Below, piece after piece: positions 44,259-52,449 of a DNA stretch of 64,000 nucleotides. Origin of the DNA: Bog-950 sp964423405 (GTDB taxonomy: Bacteria; Bacteroidota; Bacteroidia; Chitinophagales; LD1); assembly GCA_964423405.1 (NCBI GenBank), contig CAYREY010000009.1, forward strand, positions 22,166-86,165, written 5' to 3'. Positions within the stretch are counted from its first letter, which is position 1, and the number at the start of each line of letters is the position of its first letter. A program made the position numbers and the translations under genes. The notes below the pieces were generated by a model. It had not been told where the DNA came from and did not search any database. It worked only from the letters and a program-made list of their open reading frames with translations.

Positions 44259-44999
44259 ATGCAGCTTTTAAAAAAGATTTTTGGTTTTATATGGGCCCTG
44301 TGGGGCGGTTTCTGGTTTATGCTGGTAGCCCTTGTTTTTACACCCATATATGCGGTGGTATTTGCCATTTGGGGTAAAAAATATACCCTGCACTGTGTAT
44401 GGATAAACTGCCACTACCTAAGCCCTTTTTTGCTGGCCATGAACCTGATACGGGTGCGCGTACACCACCGCGAACTGATTGACAAAAGCCGCACCTATGT
44501 TTTTGTAGGCAACCACCTTACAGCTATTGATATACTGGCTACCGCTACAGCCATGCCCATACCCATGCGGTTTTTGGCCAAAATAGAAACCCGCAACATA
44601 CCGGTGTTTGGCTATATGGTAAAAATGCTGGGCATACGGGTTGACCGTAAAAGCAAAGAGAGCCGCGAAAAATCGTACCAGTTGATGGCCGATGCCCTGC
44701 AACGCGGCGAAAGCCTGTATATATACCCCGAAGGTACCCGCAACCGCACTACCGAACCGCTGAAAGAGTTTAAGGACGGCGCATTTAAAGTGGCAATTAT
44801 GGCACAGGTGCCGGTAGCCGTGCAAACGCTGGTAGGAGTAAAAAATGTGAACAACCCCGAGGGGTTTCAGCTATACCCGGGGGTAGCCGATGTGTACTGG
44901 AGCCGGCCTATTGAAACTGCCGGTATGACGATGGACGATTTACCACGCCTGAAAGAACTGGTAAGGCAGCAGATGTTGCAGCACCTGCCACAAGCCTAA
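44259..44999 (+). CDS. plsC: 1-acyl-sn-glycerol-3-phosphate acyltransferase (PlsC family)
   Basis: A 246-residue membrane-associated acyltransferase from the ATG at 44259 (MQLLKKIFGFI). The catalytic motif is GNHLTAIDILA (HX4D), and the substrate motif is YPEGTRNR. One or two N-terminal membrane helices precede the domain. It makes phosphatidic acid in phospholipid synthesis. Its 3' end overlaps a small minus-strand ORF by 4 bp. Confidence 0.9.
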   Translation: MQLLKKIFGFIWALWGGFWFMLVALVFTPIYAVVFAIWGKKYTLHCVWINCHYLSPFLLAMNLIRVRVHHRELIDKSRTYVFVGNHLTAIDILATATAMPIPMRFLAKIETRNIPVFGYMVKMLGIRVDRKSKESREKSYQLMADALQRGESLYIYPEGTRNRTTEPLKEFKDGAFKVAIMAQVPVAVQTLVGVKNVNNPEGFQLYPGVADVYWSRPIETAGMTMDDLPRLKELVRQQMLQHLPQA

Positions 45000-45127
45000 C
45001 GCACAGCGTTATAAATAGGCTTGGCCACTTTTTCGGTATCAGAAGGGCAGCACACCGAACCGCCGGCAGCGTACATACGCATAATCATGTGAAAGGTAAA
45101 AGCAACGAGTAGAAATATCTTTTTCAT
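44996..45127 (-). CDS. Small secreted peptide with Cys-Cys motif (43 aa)
   Basis: A 43-codon ORF on the minus strand, from the ATG at 45125-45127 to a TAG at 44996-44998. It begins MKKIFLLVAFTFHMIMRMYA, a plausible signal peptide, and continues AAGGSVCCPSDTEKV. Its stop overlaps the plsC stop region. Hydrophobic start, Cys pair and position in otherwise empty sequence support a real gene, but coding evidence is thin. Confidence 0.4.
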   Translation of the reverse strand: MKKIFLLVAFTFHMIMRMYAAGGSVCCPSDTEKVAKPIYNAVR

Positions 45128-45361
45128 ACGCATATTGTGTAGGTTACAAGTAATATAACCTGTACACACTACCCTGTCAAGGGCTAGCCATGAAAAAATT
45201 ACACAAGGATGGTAATTACTGTTACGGGGCCGGATAAAAAAGGTTTCAGGCAGGTTTAAATTTTAACAATCAGGCCATAAATAAATTCCGTTTCCCCCTG
45301 GCTTTCCACAACTGCTACACTCCCGCCTGCAATTCACAAATTCAATTATCTTCGCGCCCCG

Positions 45362-47152
45362 ATGAAAAATATCAGAAACTTCTGCATTATAGCCCATATC
45401 GACCACGGTAAAAGTACCCTGGCCGACCGCCTGATAGAAACTACCAAAACTATCAGCGAGCGTAACATGATGGACACCGTGCTGGATAACATGGACCTGG
45501 AGCGCGAACGCGGTATTACCATTAAAAGCCACGCCATACAAATGGACTTTACCTACGGTGGCGAAAAGTATGTGCTGAATCTGATAGATACCCCCGGCCA
45601 CGTAGATTTTAGCTACGAGGTTAGCCGCTCGCTGGCCGCCTGCGAAGGCGCACTGCTGCTGGTAGATGCCAGCCAGGGTATACAGGCACAAACTATCAGC
45701 AACCTGTACCTGGCTATAGAGCAGGGCCTTACCATTATACCTATTGTAAACAAAATAGACATGCCGGGCGCTAACCCCGAGCTGGTAGAAGACCAGATGA
45801 TGAACCTGGTAGGCTGCAAGCGCGAGGATATTATACACGCCAGCGGCCGTACCGGTTTGGGCGTAGATAAAATTTTCGATGCTATCATTAACCGTATACC
45901 GGCCCCTAAAGGCAACCCCGATGCTCCACTACGCGCCTTGATATTCGATTCGATGTTTAACCAGTTTCGCGGTATTATAGCGTACTACCGTATACTGGAT
46001 GGCAGCATTAAAAAGAACGATACCGTACAGTTTGTAAACACCGGCGCTACTTACTTAGCCGATGAGGTGGGCATTCTGCGCTTTGACCTGGAACCACGCA
46101 GCGAGGTAAAAACCGGCGATGTGGGTTACATTGTTACCGGCGTTAAAAACGTAAAAGAGATTAAAGTGGGTGATACCATTACCCTTAAAAACAACCCTTG
46201 CGCCGAAGCCATAGATGGCTTTGAAGATGTGAAGCCGATGGTGTTTGCCGGTATCTACCCAATGGATAACGACGACTATAGCGATCTGCGCGATTCGCTG
46301 GAGAAACTACAGCTAAACGATGCATCGCTGGTGTTTGAACCAGAAACATCAATAGCACTGGGCTTTGGTTTCCGTTGCGGTTTCTTAGGCTTGCTGCACC
46401 TGGAGATTGTACAGGAACGTTTGGAGCGTGAGTATGATATGACCATACTTACCACCGTGCCACAGGTAAGCTACGAAGCCTACCTGAACAACGGTGAACA
46501 GGTTACCATTCACAACCCGGCCGATATGCCCGACATTACGCGCATAGACCGGATTGAAGAGCCATACATTAAAGCACAGGTAATTACCAAGCCCGAGTAT
46601 ATAGGTTCTATTATGACCCTGTGTATGGATAAGCGTGGTATATTAATGAACCAAAGCTACCTGACCGAAGACCGCGTAGAGCTACACTTTGAAATGCCAC
46701 TGGCTGAGATTGTGTTCGACTTTTACGACCGTCTTAAATCTATCAGCCGTGGTTATGCATCGTTCGATTACCACCCTATAGACTACCGCGAGGGCGACCT
46801 GGTAAAACTGGATATACTATTGAATGCAGAACAGGTGGATGCGTTCTCATCGATGATACACCGCAGCAAGGCCGAAGACTTTGGCCGTAAAATGTGCGAA
46901 AAGCTGAAAGAGATTATACCGCGCCAGCAGTTTATGATTCCTATACAGGCAGCTATTGGCGCTAAGATTATTGCCCGCGAAAGCATATCGGCCATCCGTA
47001 AAGATGTTACCGCTAAATGTTACGGTGGCGATATAAGCCGTAAGCGTAAACTGTTGGAGAAACAGAAAAAAGGTAAAAAGAAGATGCGCCAGTTTGGTAA
47101 AGTAGAGGTACCGCAAGAGGCCTTTATAGCCGTACTTAAATTGAACGATTAA
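45362..47152 (+). CDS. lepA: Elongation factor 4 (LepA)
   Basis: A 596-residue translational GTPase of exact family length. G1 is AHIDHGKST, G3 DTPGH and G4 NKIDMPG. The LepA-specific C-terminal domain ends ...GKVEVPQEAFIAVLKLND. It back-translocates stalled ribosomes. The ATG at 45362 follows a TATCTTCG-like -7 variant that ends about 6 bp before it, so the leader would be very short. Confidence 0.97.
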   Translation: MKNIRNFCIIAHIDHGKSTLADRLIETTKTISERNMMDTVLDNMDLERERGITIKSHAIQMDFTYGGEKYVLNLIDTPGHVDFSYEVSRSLAACEGALLLVDASQGIQAQTISNLYLAIEQGLTIIPIVNKIDMPGANPELVEDQMMNLVGCKREDIIHASGRTGLGVDKIFDAIINRIPAPKGNPDAPLRALIFDSMFNQFRGIIAYYRILDGSIKKNDTVQFVNTGATYLADEVGILRFDLEPRSEVKTGDVGYIVTGVKNVKEIKVGDTITLKNNPCAEAIDGFEDVKPMVFAGIYPMDNDDYSDLRDSLEKLQLNDASLVFEPETSIALGFGFRCGFLGLLHLEIVQERLEREYDMTILTTVPQVSYEAYLNNGEQVTIHNPADMPDITRIDRIEEPYIKAQVITKPEYIGSIMTLCMDKRGILMNQSYLTEDRVELHFEMPLAEIVFDFYDRLKSISRGYASFDYHPIDYREGDLVKLDILLNAEQVDAFSSMIHRSKAEDFGRKMCEKLKEIIPRQQFMIPIQAAIGAKIIARESISAIRKDVTAKCYGGDISRKRKLLEKQKKGKKKMRQFGKVEVPQEAFIAVLKLND

Positions 47153-47177
47153 TCAACGCATAACAACCATACAGCCA

Positions 47178-47357
47178 ACGGGCTTTAGCCCGTTTATCAA
47201 ACTGTATTTATTCCATACAATAGCCATCGGTTTTAACCGGTGGCTATTTGCTTTTTTACCACCTATACAAGCAACAACCAACGGACTTTAGTCCGTTTTA
47301 AACAAACTGTATTTATTCCACTTAATAGCCCGGGGCTTTAGCCTCGGGCTATTTTTC
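47178..47357. repeat. Imperfect tandem duplication of paired hairpins
   Basis: Two ~100-bp units lie end to end. Each has a first hairpin (ACGGGCTTTAGCCCGT / ACGGACTTTAGTCCGT) and a shared AAACTGTATTTATTCCA spacer. A second hairpin beginning AATAGCC and ending GGCTATT follows. Stem changes between units are compensatory. Confidence 0.7.
47324..47357 (+). terminator. Terminator downstream of lepA
   Basis: The last hairpin of the tandem unit, AATAGCCCG...CGGGCTATT, is followed by TTTCC. It lies 170 bp after the lepA stop and faces the convergent SsuD-like gene. Confidence 0.55.
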
Positions 47358-47366
47358 CTTCATAAA

Positions 47367-48479
47367 CTATACTGCGCCTGCTACTGTTTGCTTATTATAT
47401 ACATCGCCCAGACTAACCACCGGCATATAGGGCAGTACCAACTGGCCGAAATAATTACTCTCTTCTATCAGCGGAAACCCCGAGTGTATAAACGCCCGGA
47501 AACCGATGTTCATATAGTCGTGCAGCTTTTGCTGTACCTGCTGGCCACTACCTACCAACGCACTACCGCAACCCGAAAACACCTTGCCCACGCTGCTCCA
47601 TACCAGTGGTTCTATATACCCTTCATCATCTGCATTCTTTCGCAGTTCATCCTGCCGGTACACGCCATACGAAACAGAATCCTGATGCTTGCTGCGTATA
47701 GCCAGCCCATCGGCATCGTTTAGTTTACTTACCAACCGGCGGGCGTAAGCTTTGGCTTCTTCTTCGGTAGGGCGCACAATCATGTGTATGCGTAACCCAA
47801 AATCTATTACCCGGCCATAACGCGCCGCCATTGCACTTACTTCGTTAATGGTATCGCGCATCATCTCTATCTTCTCGGGCCACATCAGGTACACATCGGC
47901 ATACTTAGCGGCTATCTCTTTCGCCTCCGGCGATATACCACCAAAGTATATCAGCGGACGCTTATTGTACTTACACTTAACCGGTGCAGCATCCAGGTGT
48001 ATATCGTAATACGTACCGCTAAAATCTATCCGGTCGTTCTCCCAGCCTTGTATCAGTATGTCCAGTATCTCACCTGTACGGGCATAGCGTTCGGTAGCCG
48101 GTGTTTTCTGCCCCGGAAAATCGGACGAGATAGCATTGATAATAAACCGGCCCTGTGCTACATCATCCAGCGTTACCAGTTGCTTGGCCAATGTGGTAGG
48201 GTACTCCTCTCCCATCCGCACCGCTACAATGGGCTTAATGGTTTTAGTGTGGTTTTGCGCTGCCAGTGCAAACGCCAGTGGCTCTAAACCGGTATCGTAT
48301 GCGGTAGGCAGCAATGCGCCTTTAAAACCGTTGCGCTCGGCAGTTTGCAGTATATCTAAACAATGCCTGAACGTACTGGCCCGCGAAGGGTCGCGCTCAC
48401 CTAAAAATGCGGTATCGCCATCGGTCATATCCGTAAACCACGAAAATTCGGCTACATGTTGCTTCGTTCTTATCTGCAT
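47367..48479 (-). CDS. LLM-class flavin-dependent monooxygenase (SsuD-like)
   Basis: A 370-residue bacterial luciferase-like TIM-barrel protein. EFSWFTDMTDGDTAFLGE, RNGFKGALLPTAYDTG and FINAISSDFPG match alkanesulfonate monooxygenase SsuD-type enzymes. ARTGEILDILIQGWE and FGGISPEAKEIAAKYADVYL are family blocks. Members use reduced flavin to desulfonate alkanesulfonates or oxidise related substrates. No SsuE or transporter gene is adjacent, so the sulfur role is by homology only. Confidence 0.85.
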   Translation of the reverse strand: MQIRTKQHVAEFSWFTDMTDGDTAFLGERDPSRASTFRHCLDILQTAERNGFKGALLPTAYDTGLEPLAFALAAQNHTKTIKPIVAVRMGEEYPTTLAKQLVTLDDVAQGRFIINAISSDFPGQKTPATERYARTGEILDILIQGWENDRIDFSGTYYDIHLDAAPVKCKYNKRPLIYFGGISPEAKEIAAKYADVYLMWPEKIEMMRDTINEVSAMAARYGRVIDFGLRIHMIVRPTEEEAKAYARRLVSKLNDADGLAIRSKHQDSVSYGVYRQDELRKNADDEGYIEPLVWSSVGKVFSGCGSALVGSGQQVQQKLHDYMNIGFRAFIHSGFPLIEESNYFGQLVLPYMPVVSLGDVYNKQTVAGAV

Positions 48480-48576
48480 ACAATCACATTTAACTGCTGC
48501 AATATACCGGTAAATTTATTAATCTACCAAATAGATAGAGTTAATAGATATATAATAAATTGGAAACAATGGTGTC

Positions 48577-48868
48577 GTCCCTACGGGACTTAACAACACT
48601 TTACACCAATTACCCCGGGTTAAAGCCCGGGGCTACCATATGTGCTGTTCCTACGGAACAGAGTTTTGTTGTAACACAATTATGATGGCCTCTTACATGG
48701 CCGGTCATTTAGTTTTATCCCGAAGGGATAATATGTTTATAGAAAAAAGAGGATATATAATCTGACCCCGTGGGGGTCATACATAAATATGTTTGCAGGT
48801 CCGACCCTTTCAGGGTCGTATAACACATCAATCCATTTAGCTATAGATATGTGAACCTTTCAGGTTCA
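48577..48868. repeat. Array of 7-bp-stem / 3-nt-loop hairpins
   Basis: At least six hairpins share a 3-nt loop, with stems of 5-7 bp and different sequences. Loop centres are 48583 (TAC, 5 bp), 48653 (TAC, 7 bp), 48723 (GAA, 7 bp), 48771 (GTG, 7 bp), 48810 (TTC, 7 bp) and 48860 (TTC, 7 bp). The first three are exactly 70 nt apart. A larger hairpin lies at 48613-48632. No coding potential is seen. Confidence 0.7.
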
Positions 48869-49011
48869 AAGTCCACCTCCGTCACGCGCAAAGCCGCGTG
48901 CCACCTCAGCAAGAGGAGGACAAAATACAAGCACCCTTTTTACGGCTAACATCACCCACCGGCTCGCAAAGCCTCGCCACCTCCCTCAAGGGAGGCTCAA
49001 CAGCCAATCGT

Positions 49012-49172
49012 CATCCTGCATTCATTCGTGCATTAGTGGCTACTAGCATTGGCTGCTTGTATTATTCCCCCCGTTGGGAATTAAGTGGCAGTTGTTCGCT
49101 TTTAAATCCTTCAATCTGTAACTCAGTTAATCCGTAAATATCCTGCATTCATTCGTGCATTGGTGGCAGCAC
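49012..49172. repeat. Direct repeat pair in intergenic region
   Basis: TCCTGCATTCATTCGTGCAT followed by T(A/G)GTGGC occurs near 49012 and again at 49141. The surrounding 48869-49177 holds further short palindromes such as CCTCCCTCAAGGGAGG and no convincing gene. Confidence 0.5.
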
Positions 49173-49232
49173 CATTGCTTATCCACCAAATAAAAAAGGC
49201 GGATAATTGCTTATCCGCCTTTGGGGGCTATC

Positions 49233-49332
49233 NNNNNNNNNNNNNNNNNNNNNNNNNNNNNNNNNNNNNNNNNNNNNNNNNNNNNNNNNNNNNNNNNNNN
49301 NNNNNNNNNNNNNNNNNNNNNNNNNNNNNNNN
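49233..49332. other. Assembly gap (100 N) flanked by an identical 55-mer
   Basis: The 55 bases before the gap (49178-49232) are identical to the 55 bases after it (49333-49387). This is expected when two k=55 contigs that overlap by k are joined with Ns; the true gap is probably zero. Confidence 0.9.
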
Positions 49333-49342
49333 CTTATCCACC

Positions 49343-49377
49343 AAATAAAAAAGGCGGATAATTGCTTATCCGCCTTT
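49343..49377 (-). terminator. Terminator for the giant repeat protein gene
   Basis: On the minus strand a 12-bp stem AAAGGCGGATAA / TTATCCGCCTTT with a 4-nt loop is followed by a T-rich tail. It lies 31 bp after the stop of the giant gene. The same element appears before the gap because the 55-mer is duplicated. Confidence 0.8.
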
Positions 49378-49407
49378 GGGGGCTATCTGTGTGGGTAACA
49401 GGGATTC

Positions 49408-52400
49408 TTACTCTTGTTTCACTACTCTGAAAGTCTGGCGCTCGCTACCGGTGTTGATAGTTACAAAGTACACACCGGCGGCATGGCCACCCAGGTCTAT
49501 CAGGTTAATAAACTGCAGGTTGTTGTTGGCGTAAACCGTACGGCCCAGTTCATCGGTAATAGTCAGGTTCCAGTCGTTCAGGTTTTGCACGCCGCTGGCC
49601 ACCTTAATACTAAAGTTCTGGTAGAACGGATTAGGCAGTATCTGTACCGCTTCGGTAAGGGCTACCTCGTTTATACCAGTTACGGTTACAAACATCGAGT
49701 CGCTCTTACTGCTGCAACCATCGGTGTTGGTAGCTTCTACCGCATACCAACCGCTGGTTACTACCGTGTAGGTTTGCTGAGTAGCACCACTTATAGGGCT
49801 GCTGTTTTGCAACCACTGGTTGCCGGTTACAGCGCTGCTGGTAAGGGTGTTGCCGCTTTGTGCAATGGTAGGTGCCGCAGGCAGCGGATGTACAGTAATG
49901 TTAGAAGGTGTAGATGTTACAACCGGTTGTGTAGCACAATCGGCATTGCTGGTTACCTCTACGGTTACCACATCGCCATCGGCCAGTGCGTTATTGCTGT
50001 ACACAGGGTCGTTGCTGCCTACACTGTTGCCGTTCAGTTTCCACTGGTACACCGGTGTGCTGCCGCCATTGGCCGCTGTAGCGTTAAACACTACATTGGT
50101 ATTGGCACATACTTCGGTAGCAGGCGATACCGCCACAGTTACCGTAGGTGTTACCGAGGTAGTAACGGTTACAGTTATTGGTGTAGCTGCTACGGCGCCA
50201 CCGGTAGCACAATCCAGGTCGCTGGTCATTTCTACTGTTACAGCATCGTTGTTGGCCAGTGTAGTGCTAACAAACGTGGCGCTGTTGTTGCCTGCCGTGT
50301 TGCCGTTTACTTTCCAAACATAAGCCGGGTTGTTGCCACCGTTAACCGGTGTAGCGGTAAAGGTTACGCTGGTACCCGAGCAGAACGTAGTAGCCGAAGC
50401 CGCTACACTTACAGCAGGGGTAAGAGTAGCACCCACCTGCATGGTTACTGTGTTAGATCCGGCAATGATACCGTTGCTGCAGGCGGCAGTAGAGGTTACT
50501 TCACACAACACATCATCGCCATTGGCAGGTGCTGCCAGCGTGTAGGTGCTGCTGTTAAGGCCTACGGTACCACCGTTCAGTTTCCATGTGTACAGCGGGT
50601 TGCCACCGGCATTGCTGGCGTTAGCCGTAAAGGTTACACTGGTACCGCTACACACAGGGTTTTGCGATACAGTAACGTTAACACTTGGCTGTGAGATACT
50701 GTTAACGGTTATAGTAACCGTGTTAGATGTAGCTGTAGCAGGCTGGGCACAGCCCTCGCTGCTGGTAAGGGTTACTTTCACTACATCGTTGTTGTTAAGC
50801 GTGCTGGTAGTAAACGTTGCACTGTTGGTACCGGCAGCTATGTTGTTCACCGTCCAGGCATAGGTAGGCGTAGTGCCACCGTTAACCGGTGTAGCGGTAA
50901 ACGTTACCGGTGTGCCCGAGCAGATATTAGTAGCCGAAGCGCTGATGCTTACCGATGGTGTTACGGTAGTACCTACCTGCATAGTTACGGTGTTAGATGT
51001 AACCGTAGCCGGCTGGGCACAGGCTGCGTTGCTGGTCAGTTCTACACTTACCACATCGCCGCTGGTAAGCGTGCTGCTGCTGTACACGTTACTGTTGCTG
51101 CCCACCGGGTTGCCGTTCAGCAACCATTGGTAAGCCGGGCTATTGCCGCCATTGGCAGGTATAGCGTTAAAGGTTACCGTGTTGCCACCGCATACTACGG
51201 TGCTGCTGGCGTTAACCGTAACGGCAGGCGTTACGTTAGGCGATACACTAACTGTTACCTGGTTAGAGGTAACCAATGTAGGCGCAGCACAGTTGGCGTT
51301 GCTGGTCAGTTCGCAGCTTACCACATCGCCGTTGGCCAGCGATGATGATGAGTAAGTGCTTAAACCAGCACCCACGTTGTTGCCGTTTAGTTTCCACTGG
51401 TACACCGGTGCCGAACCACCGTTGGCAATAGTAGCGGTAAAGGTTGCTACACCACCGGCGCAGATGCTGCCGTTGCTGCTGATGCTGATAGTAGGCGTAG
51501 CGTTAGGTGTTACGCTCATGGTTACCGCATTTGATGTTGCGGTGTTTGGTATAGCGCAGATGGTGCTGGAAGTAAGTACTACCGTTACCACATCGCCGTT
51601 ATTAAGCGTGCTGCTTACAAAGGTAGGGCTGTTGGTACCCACGGTGTTGTTATTCACTTTCCACAGGTAATCGGGCGTGCTGCCACCGTTAACCGGTGTG
51701 GCGGTAAAGGTTACCGGTACACCATAGCAGATGTTGTTGGCCGATTCGCTGATGCTTACTGCAGCCGGCGAAGCAGGGTTTACCACCATAGTTACCTGGG
51801 TAGATGTAGCGGTAGGTACGCTGGCACAACCAGCCGAGGTGGTCATTACCACCGTTACCTGGTCGCCGTTGGCAAGGACTGTGCTGCTGTAAGTAGCATT
51901 GTTAGTACCCACGTTGTTACCGTTTAGTTTCCACTGGTAAGCAGGGGTACTGCCACCGTTGGTAGGCGTAGCGGTAAAGGTTACACTCTGTCCGTTACAT
52001 ATAGTAGTAGCGCTGGCGCTTATACTTACGGCTGGTGTTACCGGTGTAGATACCAGTATGGTTACCGGGCTGCTGCTAACCGTAGCAGGCTGCGCACAGG
52101 CGGCGTTGCTGGTCAGGTCAACGGTTACCACATCGCCGTTGGCCAGCGTGGTAGTAGTAAAGGTAGCCGAGTTTACACCGGCGTTGTTGCCGTTTATCTT
52201 CCACTGGTAAACCGGGCTGCTGCCGCCGTTAACCGGCGTAGCAGTAAAGGTTACACTGCCACCTGCACAAATAGTAGTGCTGCTGGCCGCTACCGATACC
52301 GATGGGGTTACACTGGTATTTACCGTAATGGTTACCGCGTTAGAGGTATCTTTTTGTTGCGTATAGCAGCTGGCGCTGGTAGTAAGTACACAGGTTATTA

Positions 52401-52449
52401 CATCGCCGTTGCTTAACGATGAGGTGTTAAGCGTAGCGCTGTTGGTACC
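49408..52449 (-). CDS. Giant secreted repeat protein, C-terminal fragment with T9SS sorting domain
   Basis: The frame is open from the gap edge to a stop at 49408. It holds about eight full ~80-residue Ig-like repeats (pattern ICSGTPVTFTATPVNGG ... YQWKLNGNNVGTN ... NGDVVTVxMTS). The C-terminal ~85 residues (ILPNPF ... GRTVYANNN ... GVYFVTI ... RVVKQE) are a type A T9SS target domain, so the protein is secreted and anchored at the cell surface. It is the end of one gene that starts at 61431; frame analysis is given in the findings. A surface adhesin role is likely. Confidence 0.88.
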   Translation of the reverse strand, partial: GTNSATLNTSSLSNGDVITCVLTTSASCYTQQKDTSNAVTITVNTSVTPSVSVAASSTTICAGGSVTFTATPVNGGSSPVYQWKINGNNAGVNSATFTTTTLANGDVVTVDLTSNAACAQPATVSSSPVTILVSTPVTPAVSISASATTICNGQSVTFTATPTNGGSTPAYQWKLNGNNVGTNNATYSSTVLANGDQVTVVMTTSAGCASVPTATSTQVTMVVNPASPAAVSISESANNICYGVPVTFTATPVNGGSTPDYLWKVNNNTVGTNSPTFVSSTLNNGDVVTVVLTSSTICAIPNTATSNAVTMSVTPNATPTISISSNGSICAGGVATFTATIANGGSAPVYQWKLNGNNVGAGLSTYSSSSLANGDVVSCELTSNANCAAPTLVTSNQVTVSVSPNVTPAVTVNASSTVVCGGNTVTFNAIPANGGNSPAYQWLLNGNPVGSNSNVYSSSTLTSGDVVSVELTSNAACAQPATVTSNTVTMQVGTTVTPSVSISASATNICSGTPVTFTATPVNGGTTPTYAWTVNNIAAGTNSATFTTSTLNNNDVVKVTLTSSEGCAQPATATSNTVTITVNSISQPSVNVTVSQNPVCSGTSVTFTANASNAGGNPLYTWKLNGGTVGLNSSTYTLAAPANGDDVLCEVTSTAACSNGIIAGSNTVTMQVGATLTPAVSVAASATTFCSGTSVTFTATPVNGGNNPAYVWKVNGNTAGNNSATFVSTTLANNDAVTVEMTSDLDCATGGAVAATPITVTVTTSVTPTVTVAVSPATEVCANTNVVFNATAANGGSTPVYQWKLNGNSVGSNDPVYSNNALADGDVVTVEVTSNADCATQPVVTSTPSNITVHPLPAAPTIAQSGNTLTSSAVTGNQWLQNSSPISGATQQTYTVVTSGWYAVEATNTDGCSSKSDSMFVTVTGINEVALTEAVQILPNPFYQNFSIKVASGVQNLNDWNLTITDELGRTVYANNNLQFINLIDLGGHAAGVYFVTINTGSERQTFRVVKQE

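Noticed and set aside
48577..48868. Possible CRISPR array
   Set aside because: Stems differ between units, spacing is irregular after the third unit, and there are no identical direct repeats or cas genes.
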